Part shown: piece by piece, positions 33,878 to 46,489 of the stretch | Position numbering within the stretch: the first letter of the stretch is position 1 | Layout of the letters: every line of letters starts with the position of its first letter | Source: Cubamyces lactineus | Taxonomy: Eukaryota; Basidiomycota; Agaricomycetes; Polyporales; Polyporaceae | Reading direction: 5' to 3' | DNA length: 64,000 nt | NCBI GenBank assembly: GCA_022376465.1 | Contig: JACDTU010000025.1 | Coordinates: forward strand, 62,001 to 126,000 | Made by a program: the position numbers and the translations under genes | The notes under the pieces: model-generated | What the model saw: the letters and a program-made list of their open reading frames with translations, nothing else | Databases searched by the model: none | What the model was told of the DNA's origin: nothing

Positions 33878-35064
33878 TGCGCGTTGACGGTGATGGACAG
33901 ATGTTGCTCGGTAGTGCCAAGGAGTGGAAGAGAATATGGATCGTCCCAAGGTCAAGGCATCCGACTAGGAGGTTTGCGAGAGATGCCTCGTGGTAGCGCC
34001 GTCAGGAACCAGATGCGCTGCGGTAATTTCGCACATGCCCAAGGGTTTCCTTGCTTCTGAAGCCATACATGTTAGCGGTCTTGCCTGAAAATCAAGGTTA
34101 GCAGCTGCAGTCGCCTTAGGCTTATGTTTCCTACCCGGGTGTCTCAGGGGGAATACGACATATGGAACGGTCGACTCTGCACACCAGCCTCCTCACCCGG
34201 GCTCAACGCTGCATGGTGATATAGGCAATTATGACGCTGTTTTGCCACGGTCGTATATCGTTTGTACATATTCTTCTTTAATGTTGCGCAAGGCGGTCGG
34301 AATCATAGCACTCACCCCTGTGATACAGTATCGTTGTTGTGGTGAACGTTGTGTTTGTGCTAGTACTACTCGTCCAAGCTTAGACGCCTGGTTTTTCCGT
34401 TCTTCAGCGCTTCAGCCTCAGCTTTCTCCTCCGTCCTATCATCTCTTATTTGCAGCTTGCTTCCAGCGGAATCCAACATATTTGATGCATACCAGGAGTC
34501 ATCTTATAACCTCAAAAATTACCCGTGGTAAGACGTTTCGTGATTGTGGTCAGTACTAGCGTCCCGGGCCTCAGTGCGGGATGTCCGACCGACTCCGACG
34601 GGCCTAAGGCCCCAAGCCTCGAAGTTCTTAGCTCGCAACGACGTCGACTATCAGTCTGCCGCCCCTTAACGTATGACTACCAACGTACCTCAACGTAAGA
34701 CATTGAAGTAAAAGATCAAAGTACTTCCAAGTAAGTAGTGTCGTGTTGGGAGAGAGAGGCGTTTAGCATGGGCACGACATTCATGTTGACAGGCGAACTT
34801 GCAACAACGTACGCGAGACGACCATATGACTGACTACGGGGTAAGTGTTCCTATCTTCGCGTTATCTCGTTTCTGCCTCGAGAAGCTGACACAGATCACC
34901 TGCTGCTCGCTATCTAGCTCATTGAGCATGACGCTTCATGCTGTCCTGCGTGATAGCTGCATCCATTACACATCCCGGCCCGCCTCTCGATGCGTCTATC
35001 GCATATAAATAGGCGCAGTACTTATCTACATGTACGGGCAGCTGTCCGGTGGTCAGGTTCAAGC
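33878..35064. other. 1.2 kb divergent intergenic region
   Basis: This holds the promoters of the DUF4470-MYND gene and the NCS1 permease. Around 34670-34740 there are short imperfect direct repeats of the type ACGTA-CTCAACGTAAG. No coding sequence is supported. Confidence 0.4.
35004..35010 (+). promoter_or_regulatory. TATA box of the NCS1 permease gene
   Basis: TATAAAT lies 54 bp before the ATG at 35065. Confidence 0.55.
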
Positions 35065-37044
35065 ATGGTGCCCACCATTCGTTTCTCATTATCCCCAGTC
35101 CAACGGTGGGCGGGACGCCTGCGTCTTGCTCTGTCTTCCCGGGAAGAATTCCTCCGATATGTACACACCGAAGGAAACGCCGAAGGTGGACATTCGTGGA
35201 CGAACGAAGATCTCAAACCTTCGCCTCCTCACATGGTGAACTGGAAGTGGTACAACTTCTGTCTGTTCTGGTTCGGCATGGGGTTCGGCAACTGGTATGT
35301 CGCCTTCCTCCAGACGCCGTGCATACGATAAGTCAGCTTATCCGATTAATATCGCCTTCAGGACGCTGGGATCCAGCATAGTCGGTGCTGGCCTAACCTG
35401 GTGGCAAGCGACGATCGTGGTCTGGATTGCCGCATTCGTCTCGGGAACCTGCATGGCACTGAACTCTAGAGCCGCCGCCAATTACCATGTCGGCTACCCA
35501 GTCCTCCTAAGGACATGCTTCGGAATGTACGGTCACTATTGGCCAGTGCTTACTCGAGGAGCGTGTGCGATGCTTTGGGTCTCCATACTCAGTATGTGGA
35601 TTCATCTCCGTCCCGAGGTCCAGACTACTCAATCGTATGCACATTGCAGACTTCCAGGGCGGGGCGTTCGTGGCAACGATGTTGCGCTGCATCATCGGAA
35701 AGCGCTGGGAAAATCTTGGAGCGCAATTTTCGCCGTCTGTAGGAACAACGCTGCAGCGTTTCATTGGATTCGTGCTGTTCTGGGCGATCGAGCTGCCCTT
35801 TTGCTCTTTCAGGCCTAACAGACTGCGCTGGCTATACACGCTGAAAGCCTGGACACTACCTCCATCCGTCTTCGGACTCCTCATCTATTGCTTGGTGCAG
35901 AGTCACGGACATCTTGCCCCAGACAGTGCACTTGCTGGGACAACTTCAACGCCTCGTGGGGCCGTACTGGTTTGGCTTGTAGTAAGCTCGATCAACTCCA
36001 CCATGGGTAACTGGGTAAGCCGCCACCTCGTCGAACACGTCAATGTTACCTCACAATCAGCATATACATAGTCTACCTTCATTGCCAACATGCCAGACTT
36101 CTCCCGTTATGCTACCAGTCCCTCCGCAGTGATGTGGACCCACATCCTCTGCGTGCCTTTCCCAGCAGCCATTGTAAGTCCGTCGGTTTTGTGCTTGTAT
36201 CGTTCTCCACATATTCACCCCAACTTAGGGTGGCATGATCGGCATCATAGGCACCTCTTGTCTCCAGAAGGCTTGGGGCGTGACTCTATGGAACCAGTGG
36301 GACGTCTTCGACGCGATCCTCGATCGCTCCTCGACTGGGCCAGCCCGATTCGGCGTCTTCCTCCTCGCCCTCTGCTCCGCGCTCTACAACCTCGGCGTCA
36401 TCCTCGGTGCGAACCTGCTCCCCTTCGCGAGCGACGCGACGGCGCTCTTCCCCACGTACTTCAATCTCACACGCGGGATGTGGTTTTGCTGCCTCGTCTC
36501 CCTCGCGTTCATGCCGTGGAAGCTGCTCGCGTCCGCGGACGGTTTCCTCGCGTTCCTCAACGGGTATGGGATCTTCATGGGCCCCACGGCGGCGATCATG
36601 ATCACCGACTACTGGATCGTCCGGAGAGGAAACATCGAGATCGCGCAAGCGTACACATCGATGCCCGGCGCGAAGTACATGTACTTCCACGGATTCAACC
36701 TCAACGCCGTGGTGGCCTACCTATGCGGGCTGATGATCCCTTTCGTCGGCTTCATTGGAACTTTCGGCATCGCGGTACCGAAGGGCGCTACCAGGTGCGA
36801 CGAGATCGGGTGGTACGTGAGTGCGGTTGTGGCGGGCACGGTCTACGTCACGCTCTGTCGCCTGAATCCGCTCGAGAACGTCGACAAGTCGCTGGCATGG
36901 GAAGAACAAGCCCGCGAGTTCGCTGCATCGCGATTGGAGGCTGAGGAGTCCAACGACAGCTTGGGAGAGAAGTCGGACGTTTCAGAGAAGGAAGGCGACG
37001 GCAAATCGAGCAAGGACGTTGTGGTGGTCGAATCCGTTGTATAG
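35065..37044 (+). CDS. NCS1-family nucleobase/vitamin permease
   Basis: Five exons, 35065..35294, 35362..35591, 35650..36014, 36072..36173 and 36229..37044, encode 580 residues with about 12 hydrophobic segments. Family-typical sequence includes SWTNEDLKPSPP near the N-terminus, SIVGAGLTWWQATIVVWIA, ARANYHVGYPV-like AAANYHVGYPVLLRTCFGMY, STFIANMPDFSRYA and GPTAAIMITDYWIVRRGNIE. These fit the fungal uracil/allantoin/thiamine/nicotinamide-riboside permeases (Fur and Dal4-like) of the plasma membrane. The exact substrate cannot be assigned by eye. The C-terminal 60 residues are acidic and Lys/Ser-rich, where such carriers are often ubiquitinated for endocytosis. All introns are canonical and in frame. 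The gene is convergent with the alcohol dehydrogenase gene, only 104 bp away. Confidence 0.92.
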
Positions 37045-37148
37045 GTATGCACTGATTTCTGCCCTCACGACGCGGCATCGAATACTGAAACCGCTGTATT
37101 TCTACCCCTCAAGACTAGCATTCTACAATTTCTCGTGTATAAATAAAT

Positions 37149-38854
37149 CTACACCCATGGATCGAATAGAATCTTCCCGCACTGTCCCTTGTCAAAGAGC
37201 TTGTACATCTCCACTGCCTGGTCCAGGCTTACGATCCTATCGATCAAGCTCGCCTCAGTGCCCACACCCCCAAACACATCTTGCCGCTTCAGCAGGATCT
37301 CAAGCGCGATGGGGAACATCGCGCGCACAGGGCAGCGGCCAAAGTCGAAGGACACGTTCTTGTTGTATACGTCGCGGCCGCTGAACGGCAGGGGTGGCTC
37401 CTGGTGCACGCCGACGGAGCTGATGATCCCGAAAGGCCGCACGATGTCGTACGCAAGCGTCAGCGCGCTGTTGTTCCCGACAACCTGGCATATAATCTGC
37501 ATTAGCTGAGCGGCAGGACACAAACATACGAGAGCTATACCTCGAGGACAGCGTTGCACCCCGCGCCGTTCGTCCACTCTTGCACAAGCTTCTTTCCGTC
37601 CTCTACACTGGCAACCACGAAGCGACCGGACCCCTTCCCGGATGACTCAATCGTGTCGTAAACGGCCTGCAGCTTGCTCCTACGCGACTCCAGCGGGTCG
37701 ATCGCTACGACCTGGAACACCAATCCTTGGCTCGCCTCAAGGCCAGCGAGGATATCCAGCAAGCTGACCGTTGCGCACTACGGGAAATACACCAGACGCT
37801 CAGAGCAAGATCCTCGGGGCAAGCAGTGTAGCGCTTACTACTCCAACAGGGCCCAACCCAACCACGCCGATGGTGAGAGTCCGATCGTCTGGCTGGAGGG
37901 CAGTTGCTGCCTGCCCGCGAGCGATTGAGCCGCCAGGGACGAACCCACCGCCAAAAGGGTATGACTTCCCCGCCAGGAGCGACGCTATTTTGGGGTGCTG
38001 CAGCGCTTGCATCGCCGCAAATACCCCTGTCGGGAGGATGTCCGCCAGCAAGATCAACGAGCTATCCGCGAGCTTGGACAGGTCCCGATTCACAGAGCCC
38101 GCGCCGGGAGACTCCAGTGCGCTCAGTCTGAACAACGTCCCGCCGGCCTTGGGGATGCGGATGTATTGTGCTTGGCCTCCAGGGAGCGTAGGAATACCGA
38201 AGAGGCACGAGTGGATGCAGCGGCATGTGAATCCGATACGGCAGAAACTACGCCATACTATGTCAGGGGCCGAGTTGTCATCTCCGCACTGAGCCCAGAC
38301 TCACTGGCATTCTCCGCAAGACACAGTGAACGGAGACACGACCTTGTCGCCTACGCGGAGCGTCGAGTAGAGCTCAGGTCTGCCAGTAGCACCCTCGCGA
38401 AAGCTCGGTCCGAGGGCCACTACTTCTCCTACGATCTCGTGGCCGCAGATGAGGCTACATCGCGAAGCGTACAATATGTTAGGACGATGTATGACCTAGA
38501 TCAAGAAGGCGTAGGACGTACTCGCTATCAACATCTTCGTGACCCCGGTAGATGTGTAGGTCACTCCCGCACAAACCCGCAAGCTATCATGATACGAATT
38601 GAGCGAGTCGGGGCCGTAGCGGGATCACAATACACATCGCATACCTTGACTTTGACAATAGCATCATCTGGATCTATAATTCTATGGAGGAGCCTAGTCA
38701 GAATCATCTCATACTGCAGCTGGCTAACGAGCCAATCTGGATCCACTTACTGAGGGATAGGAGCAGCCTCCACGCGAATATCATACGCAGGCGGGTACCA
38801 GCGAACTGCGCGCTGCATCCCCGAGAGGTCCAAGGCGGCGTTATCCGAGCTCAT
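37149..38854 (-). CDS. Zinc-dependent medium-chain alcohol dehydrogenase
   Basis: Seven exons, 38854..38751, 38681..38645, 38583..38522, 38454..38305, 38247..37839, 37777..37541 and 37496..37149, encode 448 residues. The GroES-like half carries the catalytic-zinc ligands in LAGLCGSDLHIYRGHEDVD and CGHEIVGEVV. A four-cysteine structural zinc site follows (SCGECHFCRIGFTCRC). The Rossmann half has the NAD(P) loop GVVGLGPVGVCA and a following acidic residue (VVAIDP). The pattern resembles formaldehyde dehydrogenase-like and threonine dehydrogenase-like enzymes; I cannot name the substrate. The length is somewhat above the usual 350-400 because of insertions after YPFGGGFVPGGS and around the cofactor loop. 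It is probably cytosolic, since no targeting sequence is visible. Confidence 0.9.
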
Positions 38855-39375
38855 GCTGCTATGCTCCCGAGAACGATGTGGTTCACGACAGAAAGCTGCC
38901 TTGAATGAGTCAACGACGCCATGGGTGTGTTTAATTAGCTTGCGGTCAGCTGTAGAAAGACGCGTCTGGCCAAATACTTATCCCGTTCCGCTCCTTATGC
39001 AGACGGTCCGCCTCCCGGTCCGGCTGCAGCTGCCCATAGAGAGCGACTCTGAGTCTCCGCGCGCGTTCAGAATGCTTTCTTGCAATGAGATACAAGCTGG
39101 ACAGATACGACAAACCTCAGCTAGGATATACATGTCAGTTGTATTCTACGGATATATGAGCCACACCGATCAAGTCGAGCCAACGGCAGCTTCACAGCAA
39201 CGAAAGATGCAAGAATCGATTCAAAAGTCCATAAGCATGCGTGTCATGAAAGATGCCGTTCCTATCCACATCTCGTTCCACCTCCGTCCTAGGTATGTTG
39301 CTCTGCGCCTGTCCATCAAACCACCAGCTGCGACACGCAAAGCCCCAGCACACAAACATCCCCTCCAGTCACAAA
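38855..39375. other. 521 bp, alcohol dehydrogenase promoter and SKT5 3' flank
   Basis: No coding sequence is supported. Both neighbours are on the minus strand, so the promoter of the dehydrogenase lies here together with the end of the SKT5 transcript. Confidence 0.4.
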
Positions 39376-42300
39376 TCACATCACCACGCAGTTCGAGTTC
39401 TCCTCCGCCCGCTGCGTCGCAATGCCCATCTCCTCGAACGTCTGGGGGCCCTTCGCCGGCCGCTGCTTCGGCGGCGCGGGCACACCCTGCTCGGGCCCAC
39501 CTTGAGGCGGCCCTCCGCCCTGCTGCGGCGGCCTCGGGTACCCAGGAGTCCCTGGAGGCACACCGCTGCCCGGCCTGCGCAACGGCGGTGTCCCAGCAGG
39601 CGGCTGCTGGTGCTGCTGAAGGCGCGGAGACGGTGCACCGCTGCCCGAGCCCGTCCCCGGGTCGACCAAGCTGTACCGGTGCGCGTTTTGGAACTGTCGA
39701 TGCGGGTGCGGCGGTCCATTCACAGGCGGGGACGTCGGGTGAAGTCGTGGGCTCCCGGGATGGCTGCTTGGAGGAGACGCGCCAGGAATAGGTCCTCCGG
39801 GGGGCACCCCAGGGCCAGACGCGCGTCGGGAGGAGTTCGCAAGCTCTTCGACGGGTGGAAGACGGGCGGGTATACCCATACCAGGCGGCGAGTTGGAGAC
39901 TGGTGCGCCGAACCCAGCTGCGCCCGCAGCAGCACCGACGCTCGCCCCCGCGCCGTACGCAGCAGCAGTCGGTCCGCTCTTCATCGAGTTCTTGCGAATG
40001 TTGTTGACGATCTGGGATCGTTGCGTCTCCGGCATGGGTGGTGGCGGAGCAGCCCCGCCGACGGCCTCCGAACGCTGCTTTGCCTGCGTCCGCTTCCGCA
40101 CGAGCTTCACGTCCGTGAGGTTCTCGTGCTGCTCGCGCGAAAGCGCCTGAGGCGTGGGCTGCGACAACGCCTGCAGCCGCTCCGTCGCATCCGTGTTGCC
40201 ATGCTGGGCGGCCTGTATACGTGAGGTAGAAAATCAGACGACATGAACAGGGCTGATGGAGCTATTACTGGCACGTACCCTCGTGTACCACTTCCGTGCG
40301 GCTTCGATATCCTTAGGGCCGCCAACGCCGACCTCGGAATAGTACCCCAGCGCGAACTCGGCGCTCGGCAGACCCTTCCTCGCCGCCTTCTCCGCAAACG
40401 TCCACGCCAGGCCCTCGTCCTTGTCGAACGCGCCCTCGGCGCCGCACAGGAACCACTTGCTGAGCGCCATGTCCGCCTCGATCTCGCCCTGCTGGCTCGC
40501 CAAAGAGTAGTACTGCACACTGAGGAGCGCGTCGAACGGGAACGGGGGCGTCGCGAACTCGTACGCGTGTCCCAATTTATACTGGGCCGGCGCGAAGTTG
40601 AGGTATGCTGCGCGTTCGAGGTGGCGGCGTGCTTCCTCCGGGGGCGTCACTCCGGGCGGCAAGAAGGGCTGGAAGAGGTGGGGCGGGATTGACACATGCG
40701 AGAACTCGTTCAGGAGCAGGAGGCCGTAAACGTATGCGGGCTGTGGCACTTCGATGGTGGCGAGGGTGGCAGCACGGTTCAGCAACGGCAGCGCAGCTTG
40801 CGGGTCAGCCTGGAATCCGAGCTGACCCATGAGATGGGCCATGCCGAGCCGCTGGAACAACGTAAGAACGCGCGCACAGCTGTGAGAGGCGCAGATGACG
40901 TACGTAGTAGCAACTTTCGACCCCGTGTTTCATCCCGCGCTCGAAGCACTCCTTCGCGTGCTGGACGTCCCCAAAATTCTCGTACTCCCGACCGAGCTTG
41001 AACCAGGCGGCATGGTAGCCGGCCTTAGCTGCACGCTCAAAGTCGCGGAACGCGGTCCTCGGGTCGTGCGGAATGAACTGCGGGTAGATACCCGTCGCAG
41101 CACATGTAGCGCGCATGTAGATCGCCTCGGCTGCAAACGGGGGAAGGGGACCTTGAGGAGGAGCCTGTGATGATATCTGCAGGATGATTGGGATCGCGAC
41201 ATTGACAAGCTTCTGCAGCTCAGGATCGTCGATCTGTGCTGGTCCGACAGCAGGATCAGTCGAGTTGGCGTTCGTCCGCGCAACCAATTGTTGGGCGCGA
41301 TCGACCAAGGCCAGCACATCTCTGCACCATGCAATCCTCCGAGCGGGGTCGGCTGTTGGCTGCTGTATCGCGACTTGTTGCACAGAGAGGATGGCAACCG
41401 TGGGAAGAGGTGCTGTGAGGGAAGGAGGCCCCTCGCGAGGAATAGAGGGAGCTGGAGGGGACGTCCTTGGAGACGATGTACCCGCACCGAGGCTAAGGTT
41501 TGCCATAGACGACGAAAGAGTTCTCTGATGAGGGTGACTCGGCTGAGGACCAGGACCAAAAGGCTGGGGGAAACCATAGGATGTCTGGGACGGGGGCGGC
41601 GACCATGGTGTCCAGTTAGAACCTTGTGGAGGAGGCAAGGGGCTTGCTCCCCGGGATACAGGAGGGCCTTGAGGGGGAGCGAACCCGAGTGTCTGCTGAG
41701 ATTGCGGCGGGGGAGGAGGCCCTGGTTGAGAGGAGGTATATGGGATGTTGAACATCGGTTCAGGGAATGCAGTAGGGTTGACTATCTCTCCCGGTTTGAA
41801 AGAGGGAGTAGACGTTGAGGCCTGTTCATCTAGAGTGGCAGCCATCTGTAAGAGACAACCGGGCGTGAGTGAACGTGAGCGACAGATGGGCGGGATTGAT
41901 ATAGTGTTAGGAGATGCACGCGCCCAGGGCGGTTCCCACCTGCTCATTCCCTCACCGACTCTGTGGGCCGTGCCCACGTATCCGAGGCTTACGCGGAAAT
42001 GGGTGTGCCCGGACATGCGTTAGGGTATGTCATATTATGCGGTTTGCATGAGAAATCAATTGAATACGCGACGTGCGGAACGAGACCGAGGACCCGTTGA
42101 GTGCGCTTCCGTAGTGATAGACTTTAGTCACAACCACTCGGTCGACGTACGATGCACGCTCGGCACAAGTAATCGACTCGGAGGCGATGACGGCCAACGA
42201 GAAGGCGGCTTTGAACTCAGTGGCTTACACGGTTCACGATTACCACCCGACCCCTTCTCGGCACGGCGCAGTTCCTCTACAGAGAAGATGAAGGAAGGAA

Positions 42301-42509
42301 GAGGTACGCACGTTCGCTGGTAGATCAGGTTGAAGTTTGTGCGGACGAGGGGCAACCAAGGGGTCTTCGTAATGGGGCCCTGATGAGTACTGATCTGGCT
42401 TAAAATCGGGTGGCAGAGGAGGAACCGCGGGCGGGGAAGAGTCAGTGGAGTGCCGCGAGGGCTGATCGTAGTCGTCGAACGGCCTAGGAGGAACTGGAGG
42501 AGCGGACAT
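39376..42509 (-). CDS. SKT5: Chitin synthase III activator Skt5/Chs4 (Sel1 repeats)
   Basis: Four exons, 42509..42312, 41845..40904, 40851..40279 and 40212..39376, encode 849 residues. A Pro-rich N-terminal third is followed by a block of Sel1-like repeats, about residues 320-600 (AGYHAAWFKLGREYENFGD, YRLGMAHLMGQLG, FAPAQYKLGHAYEF, ADMALSKWFLCGAEG, AEFALGYYSEVGVGG). A low-complexity Pro/Gly/Ala/Gln region follows. The protein ends in CVVM, a CaaX box predicting farnesylation. In yeast, Skt5/Chs4 binds and activates the chitin synthase Chs3 at the bud neck and is prenylated. The first intron is long (466 nt), so an extra small exon inside it cannot be excluded. CHS5, needed for Chs3 export, lies about 10 kb to the left. 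Confidence 0.94.
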
Positions 42510-43311
42510 GTCGTGCTGGATGCGCTGCAAGAGACTCGGCAAAAGGTGATGGATGGGGAGAGAACTGGTTGGGCGGAAGTCTCAAACTGCAAGGACGAGC
42601 GGTTTATAGCTCTTGGCGGGCTTGTCGGCAAGCACGATCGTGCGCAGCGGTCAGCGTCCAAGACGGCCTGCACAGGCATGGCTACTCACATCAACACAGC
42701 CCAAGCGAACTCTGTCCGTCCAGTGCAACTGAGATGCTCACAAAGCCACGCCCGAGGTCCAGATGGAGGAAAGAGAGAGAGATGGCGATTGGGATGATGA
42801 AGCTCCGAGCATGCTTTACGGAGATTGTAGACGCCCATAGTAACTCTAACGGATGATCGTCGACTCTGATCAACTCCGGATCTATTCTCGCCATATCCCA
42901 GCTCTGCGCACTTATACATAGACAGGCGAGAATAGGTAGCTAGCCGGCTCACCCCATGCCTGAGCACTGAGTCTCGGACTCTCGGACTCTCGGCAGCCTG
43001 AAACTCGAGACAAGGCGGTGGATGTGCCACATCGCACAGCGTGACGAATTTTCTTTCACTGATATGACGATGTATTCGGCATAGCTCGACCATAGCTCAT
43101 TGCACGTACGAGGTGTCTTGCATATATGTACGTGAGCTCCGAGGCGGAAGGGCCCAATCAGTGTCGCAGTCGAGCGGGAGTACGCGACGCGGTCACGTGA
43201 CTGGTATACCCACGGTTGGAGTGCGCGCTCTGGCGTTCAAGTCGTTTCTGTTCTTCTGCTGCTACTGTTACAATCCCTCCCTAATCCACGACGCCCCCGT
43301 CGTCGGGCCAC
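42510..43311. promoter_or_regulatory. 802 bp divergent promoter region, SKT5 and kinesin
   Basis: The two genes start in opposite directions from this interval. A duplicated TCTCGGACTCTCGGACTCTCGG run (three 9-bp units) lies at about 42970-42992. No TATA box was recognised. Confidence 0.45.
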
Positions 43312-46300
43312 ATGTCCTACTCTCGCGTCAAGATTGCGGCTCGTCTACGGCCTCCTATCCCTGGCGAACAGCACGACAACGCTATCCGTGTTCTCCGCTC
43401 AGACTCCGGCTCTGCTATCGTAGTCGACAACCCTCGCGATCCAACGCAGACGTTCAAGTACCCGTTAGTATATTCATCTCGAAAGATTTGAACAGTGCGC
43501 ACTGCAAACGCGGCATTGTGACGCCATATTTCCGTGGATGAAGCTACTGCTGTTTTGCATCAGAGGTACCGCATCGCTCTCGCGGATATCGTGTATGGAG
43601 CTAGGGCAGATGTGGCACGGAGAAGCTGCAATCATTGGAATGGCTCGTTGCGAACTGGCGATTTACGACTCTGATGTGAGCCGTGTGTGCCGGAGACAGT
43701 CCACTGACTTGGCGTGTCGCACTAGGTTCTCGTCTTGCTATGACGAGTCATCTACCCAAGATGAGATATTCGACCGCGACGTCAGGCCTCTCATTGACCT
43801 TGCATTCTCTGGCATGGTACGTCACAGTACCTTGATTTCAATTGTGTATACCAACCTCCATCATCCATAGACCGTCACTATCTTTGCATATGGTGTGACG
43901 TCCTCGGGTAAGACTCACACCATGCAAGGTAGTAAACAACAACCGGGTATCATTCCTCGAGCAGTCGAGGTGAGCGCAAATGCTCTCATTGGCGAAATTG
44001 CTTTGTAACATCCCATCAGGATATCTTTCACAGGACAGCTTCTCAAGGATCCCGCACAACTCTTGCCGTCTCGTACATGGAAATCTACAAGGATGAGGTC
44101 TATGACCTGTTGGTTGACAGGGAGACCGTATGTATCACGCGTCTATACGCCCAAAAAATTCTCACTTCTGCATGTCAGGCCGTCAAGCTCCCCGTTCGCG
44201 AGAACGAGTCGGGTCAGGTCTTCGTCGCTAATCTCTCCGTCCTCCCTCTTGAGACCCTCGACGACTTTGAGGATGCGTTCACGTAAGCCTGCTAGCTGTC
44301 TTGTACCCCGCACAATTTACATAATATCACGATCAGACGAGCCAACAAACAGCGCTCCGTGGGCTCCACGAACCTAAACTCCGTCTCTTCGCGTTCACAT
44401 GCCATCTTGACACTCCATGTCAACGTCGCAGACCCTGTGAGCAACTTGAGTACGTTCTCTCCTCCCTGATGTCTTCATTGGGATGCTTATTTGTATCCAG
44501 CTCTTTCTGGGAAACTCAATCTCGTTGACCTCGCTGGCTCCGAGAACAACAAGGTCCGCAGTGGTTGATATGCCCCATGGTCCCATACAACTGATATCGA
44601 TACTCCCATAGCTTACTGGCAACGATTCATCTCGCATGGCCGAGTCCGCCGCCATCAACAAGTCACTAAGTGTCCTTGGCCAAGTCGTTCATGCTCTCAA
44701 CCAAGGCGCCGTCAGTCCCTGTTCCCGAGTGTGCGATGCACATCCTCCGTATTGACCAGCTGTCCTCTACAGAGCCGCATCCCGTACCGCAATTCGAAGC
44801 TTACTCGAATATTGCAAGACGCGCTTGGTGGCAACTCCGTGGGCCTCCTCATCTGCAATCTCGCCCCTGGCACTAAGTTTCGGCAAGATACCCTTAATAC
44901 GCTCAAGTATGCCGATTGATAGCACTATTGCATGCATCATGCTGATTCGCACCCTCAGCTTCGCTGTCAGGACCAAGAACATACAGAATAAGCCACTCGT
45001 TAATCAGCAAGGTATACTGCCCCATTTGTACACATTCCCTTCCACTTTATCTGACGCACTCACCCTGTAGCTAACTCTAACGCCGGTCCTTCCCTCATCC
45101 CTGGCAACACCGCCACTTCCGCCTCCGCTTCAGCCCGTTCTATACCCGCTCCCTCAAATACCACTAATTCCCGCCTTCCCGGACCCCGTCCATCTCGTGT
45201 TCCGCGCATCTCTAACATCTCAGCCGGCGGCCCCCGCAATTCGCTTACTTTCTCCAGCCTACCCCCCGCGGTTAAGGTCGAGGAGAGGGTGCAACCCGCG
45301 CCTGCTCCCGCGCCCGTCCCCGTCCATCTTACCGAGGAGGAGATCAATGCTCGGATCGCGAAGGCTGTCGAGCTCGAAGTTGCGCGTCGTCTCGAGGAAC
45401 GCGAGAAGCAGCGTCGGGAAGAGGAGGCTGCCGAGGCAGCGCGCAGACAGAGCATGAGCATGCAGGAGGAGCAGACGTCCTCGCTTCAGTCGTTGCCTCC
45501 AGACTTGCTCACGCCCCTCCTCAAGCAGCGTCAGAGCCACGACGAGGAACTCAAGCAACGCCTTGAAGAGCTGGAGAGCAAGTTGTTCGTCTCTTATTGC
45601 TGCCGTGAATGAACAAAGTATAGTCGCTGATGTCGATCCGTAGTGAGCGCAGTAGCAAGGACTCGCATCTTGCGGATGTCCTCTCTCCCATCTCGAGGAA
45701 GAAGACTGGTCGCGCGTATGTTGCCCTTGCCCGCGCGCACACCCAGAAGTAAGCCCACCTCCCAATGTTTATGTGGCTTAAGTTGATCAACGCGCGACGT
45801 CGATAGGAACGACCTGGATCTCGCCCTGGAGCTGTACCGCAAGGCCGAGACGTATGTCCCGGACAACGTCAAGCTCAAAGAGAGGTGGATACTCTTCGTT
45901 GCTAATGTTTTCACCTGTATGGTATCTCACCAAGCACGTCGCTGACCAATGCCACTCCTTTGTCCCCTTTCCCCCCTACTTTGCGCCGCTCCCCGTGTGA
46001 CGTCTCTCGCACTCTTCCTCTCTCGCTCGCGTCCTCATTTGCTCGCACGCTGCGTGATGTCCGTGCTGTGCATGATGGCGGGTGCGGTCACGGAACTGCG
46101 TCAACGTCGGCTCGGTATCCCGTCGTCCTCCACACCCTCTACACCACTACAGGATCCTCGAGATCGAGTGGGCGATCAAGAACAACCGCCCGTTCAACCC
46201 GTCACCCAAGAAGTCCCGCCGCGCGCACTCGAAGCGCGGTCGTGACAGTGACCGCGAGCGCGCGAAGAGCGGGCGGGGCAAGTACAAGCTCACGCCCGAG

Positions 46301-46489
46301 TACGAGGCGGTCGCGGAGCGCGAAGAAGAGGATGCGGAGGACTCGGCGTCAGAGAAAGAGAACGCGCGCGATGAGGATGGCGGGGAAGGCTCAGGCTCGG
46401 CGAAGCGACGGCGACGGATCAAATCTAGGGACGGCGAGCCAGGGACCCCGCCCAAGAAGCGGCGGCTCGTCAGGTTTGAGGAGGCATGA
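43312..46489 (+). CDS. Kinesin-10-like (KIF22/Kid-type) motor protein
   Basis: Fourteen exons encode 679 residues: 43312..43463, 43726..43816, 43871..43969, 44020..44127, 44179..44282, 44337..44449, 44501..44553, 44612..44710, 44773..44906, 44959..45011, 45071..45584, 45644..45748, 45807..45884 and 46153..46489. The N-terminal motor has the P-loop [14 protein letters not shown], switch [12 protein letters not shown], switch [12 protein letters not shown] and [16 protein letters not shown], ending with [13 protein letters not shown] motor starting at residue 4 and the last motif are typical of kinesin-10. The tail has a Ser/Pro-rich linker, a coiled coil ([20 protein letters not shown]), one TPR-like repeat ([20 protein letters not shown]) and a basic nuclear-localisation-like end. 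Kinesin-10 motors act on chromosome arms during mitosis. The usual helix-hairpin-helix DNA-binding tail is not seen. Confidence 0.92.

Noticed and set aside
39253..40224. A 323-codon plus-strand frame rich in Arg and Pro opposite SKT5
   Set aside because: It is a shadow of the Pro/Gly-rich SKT5 C-terminal region on the other strand.
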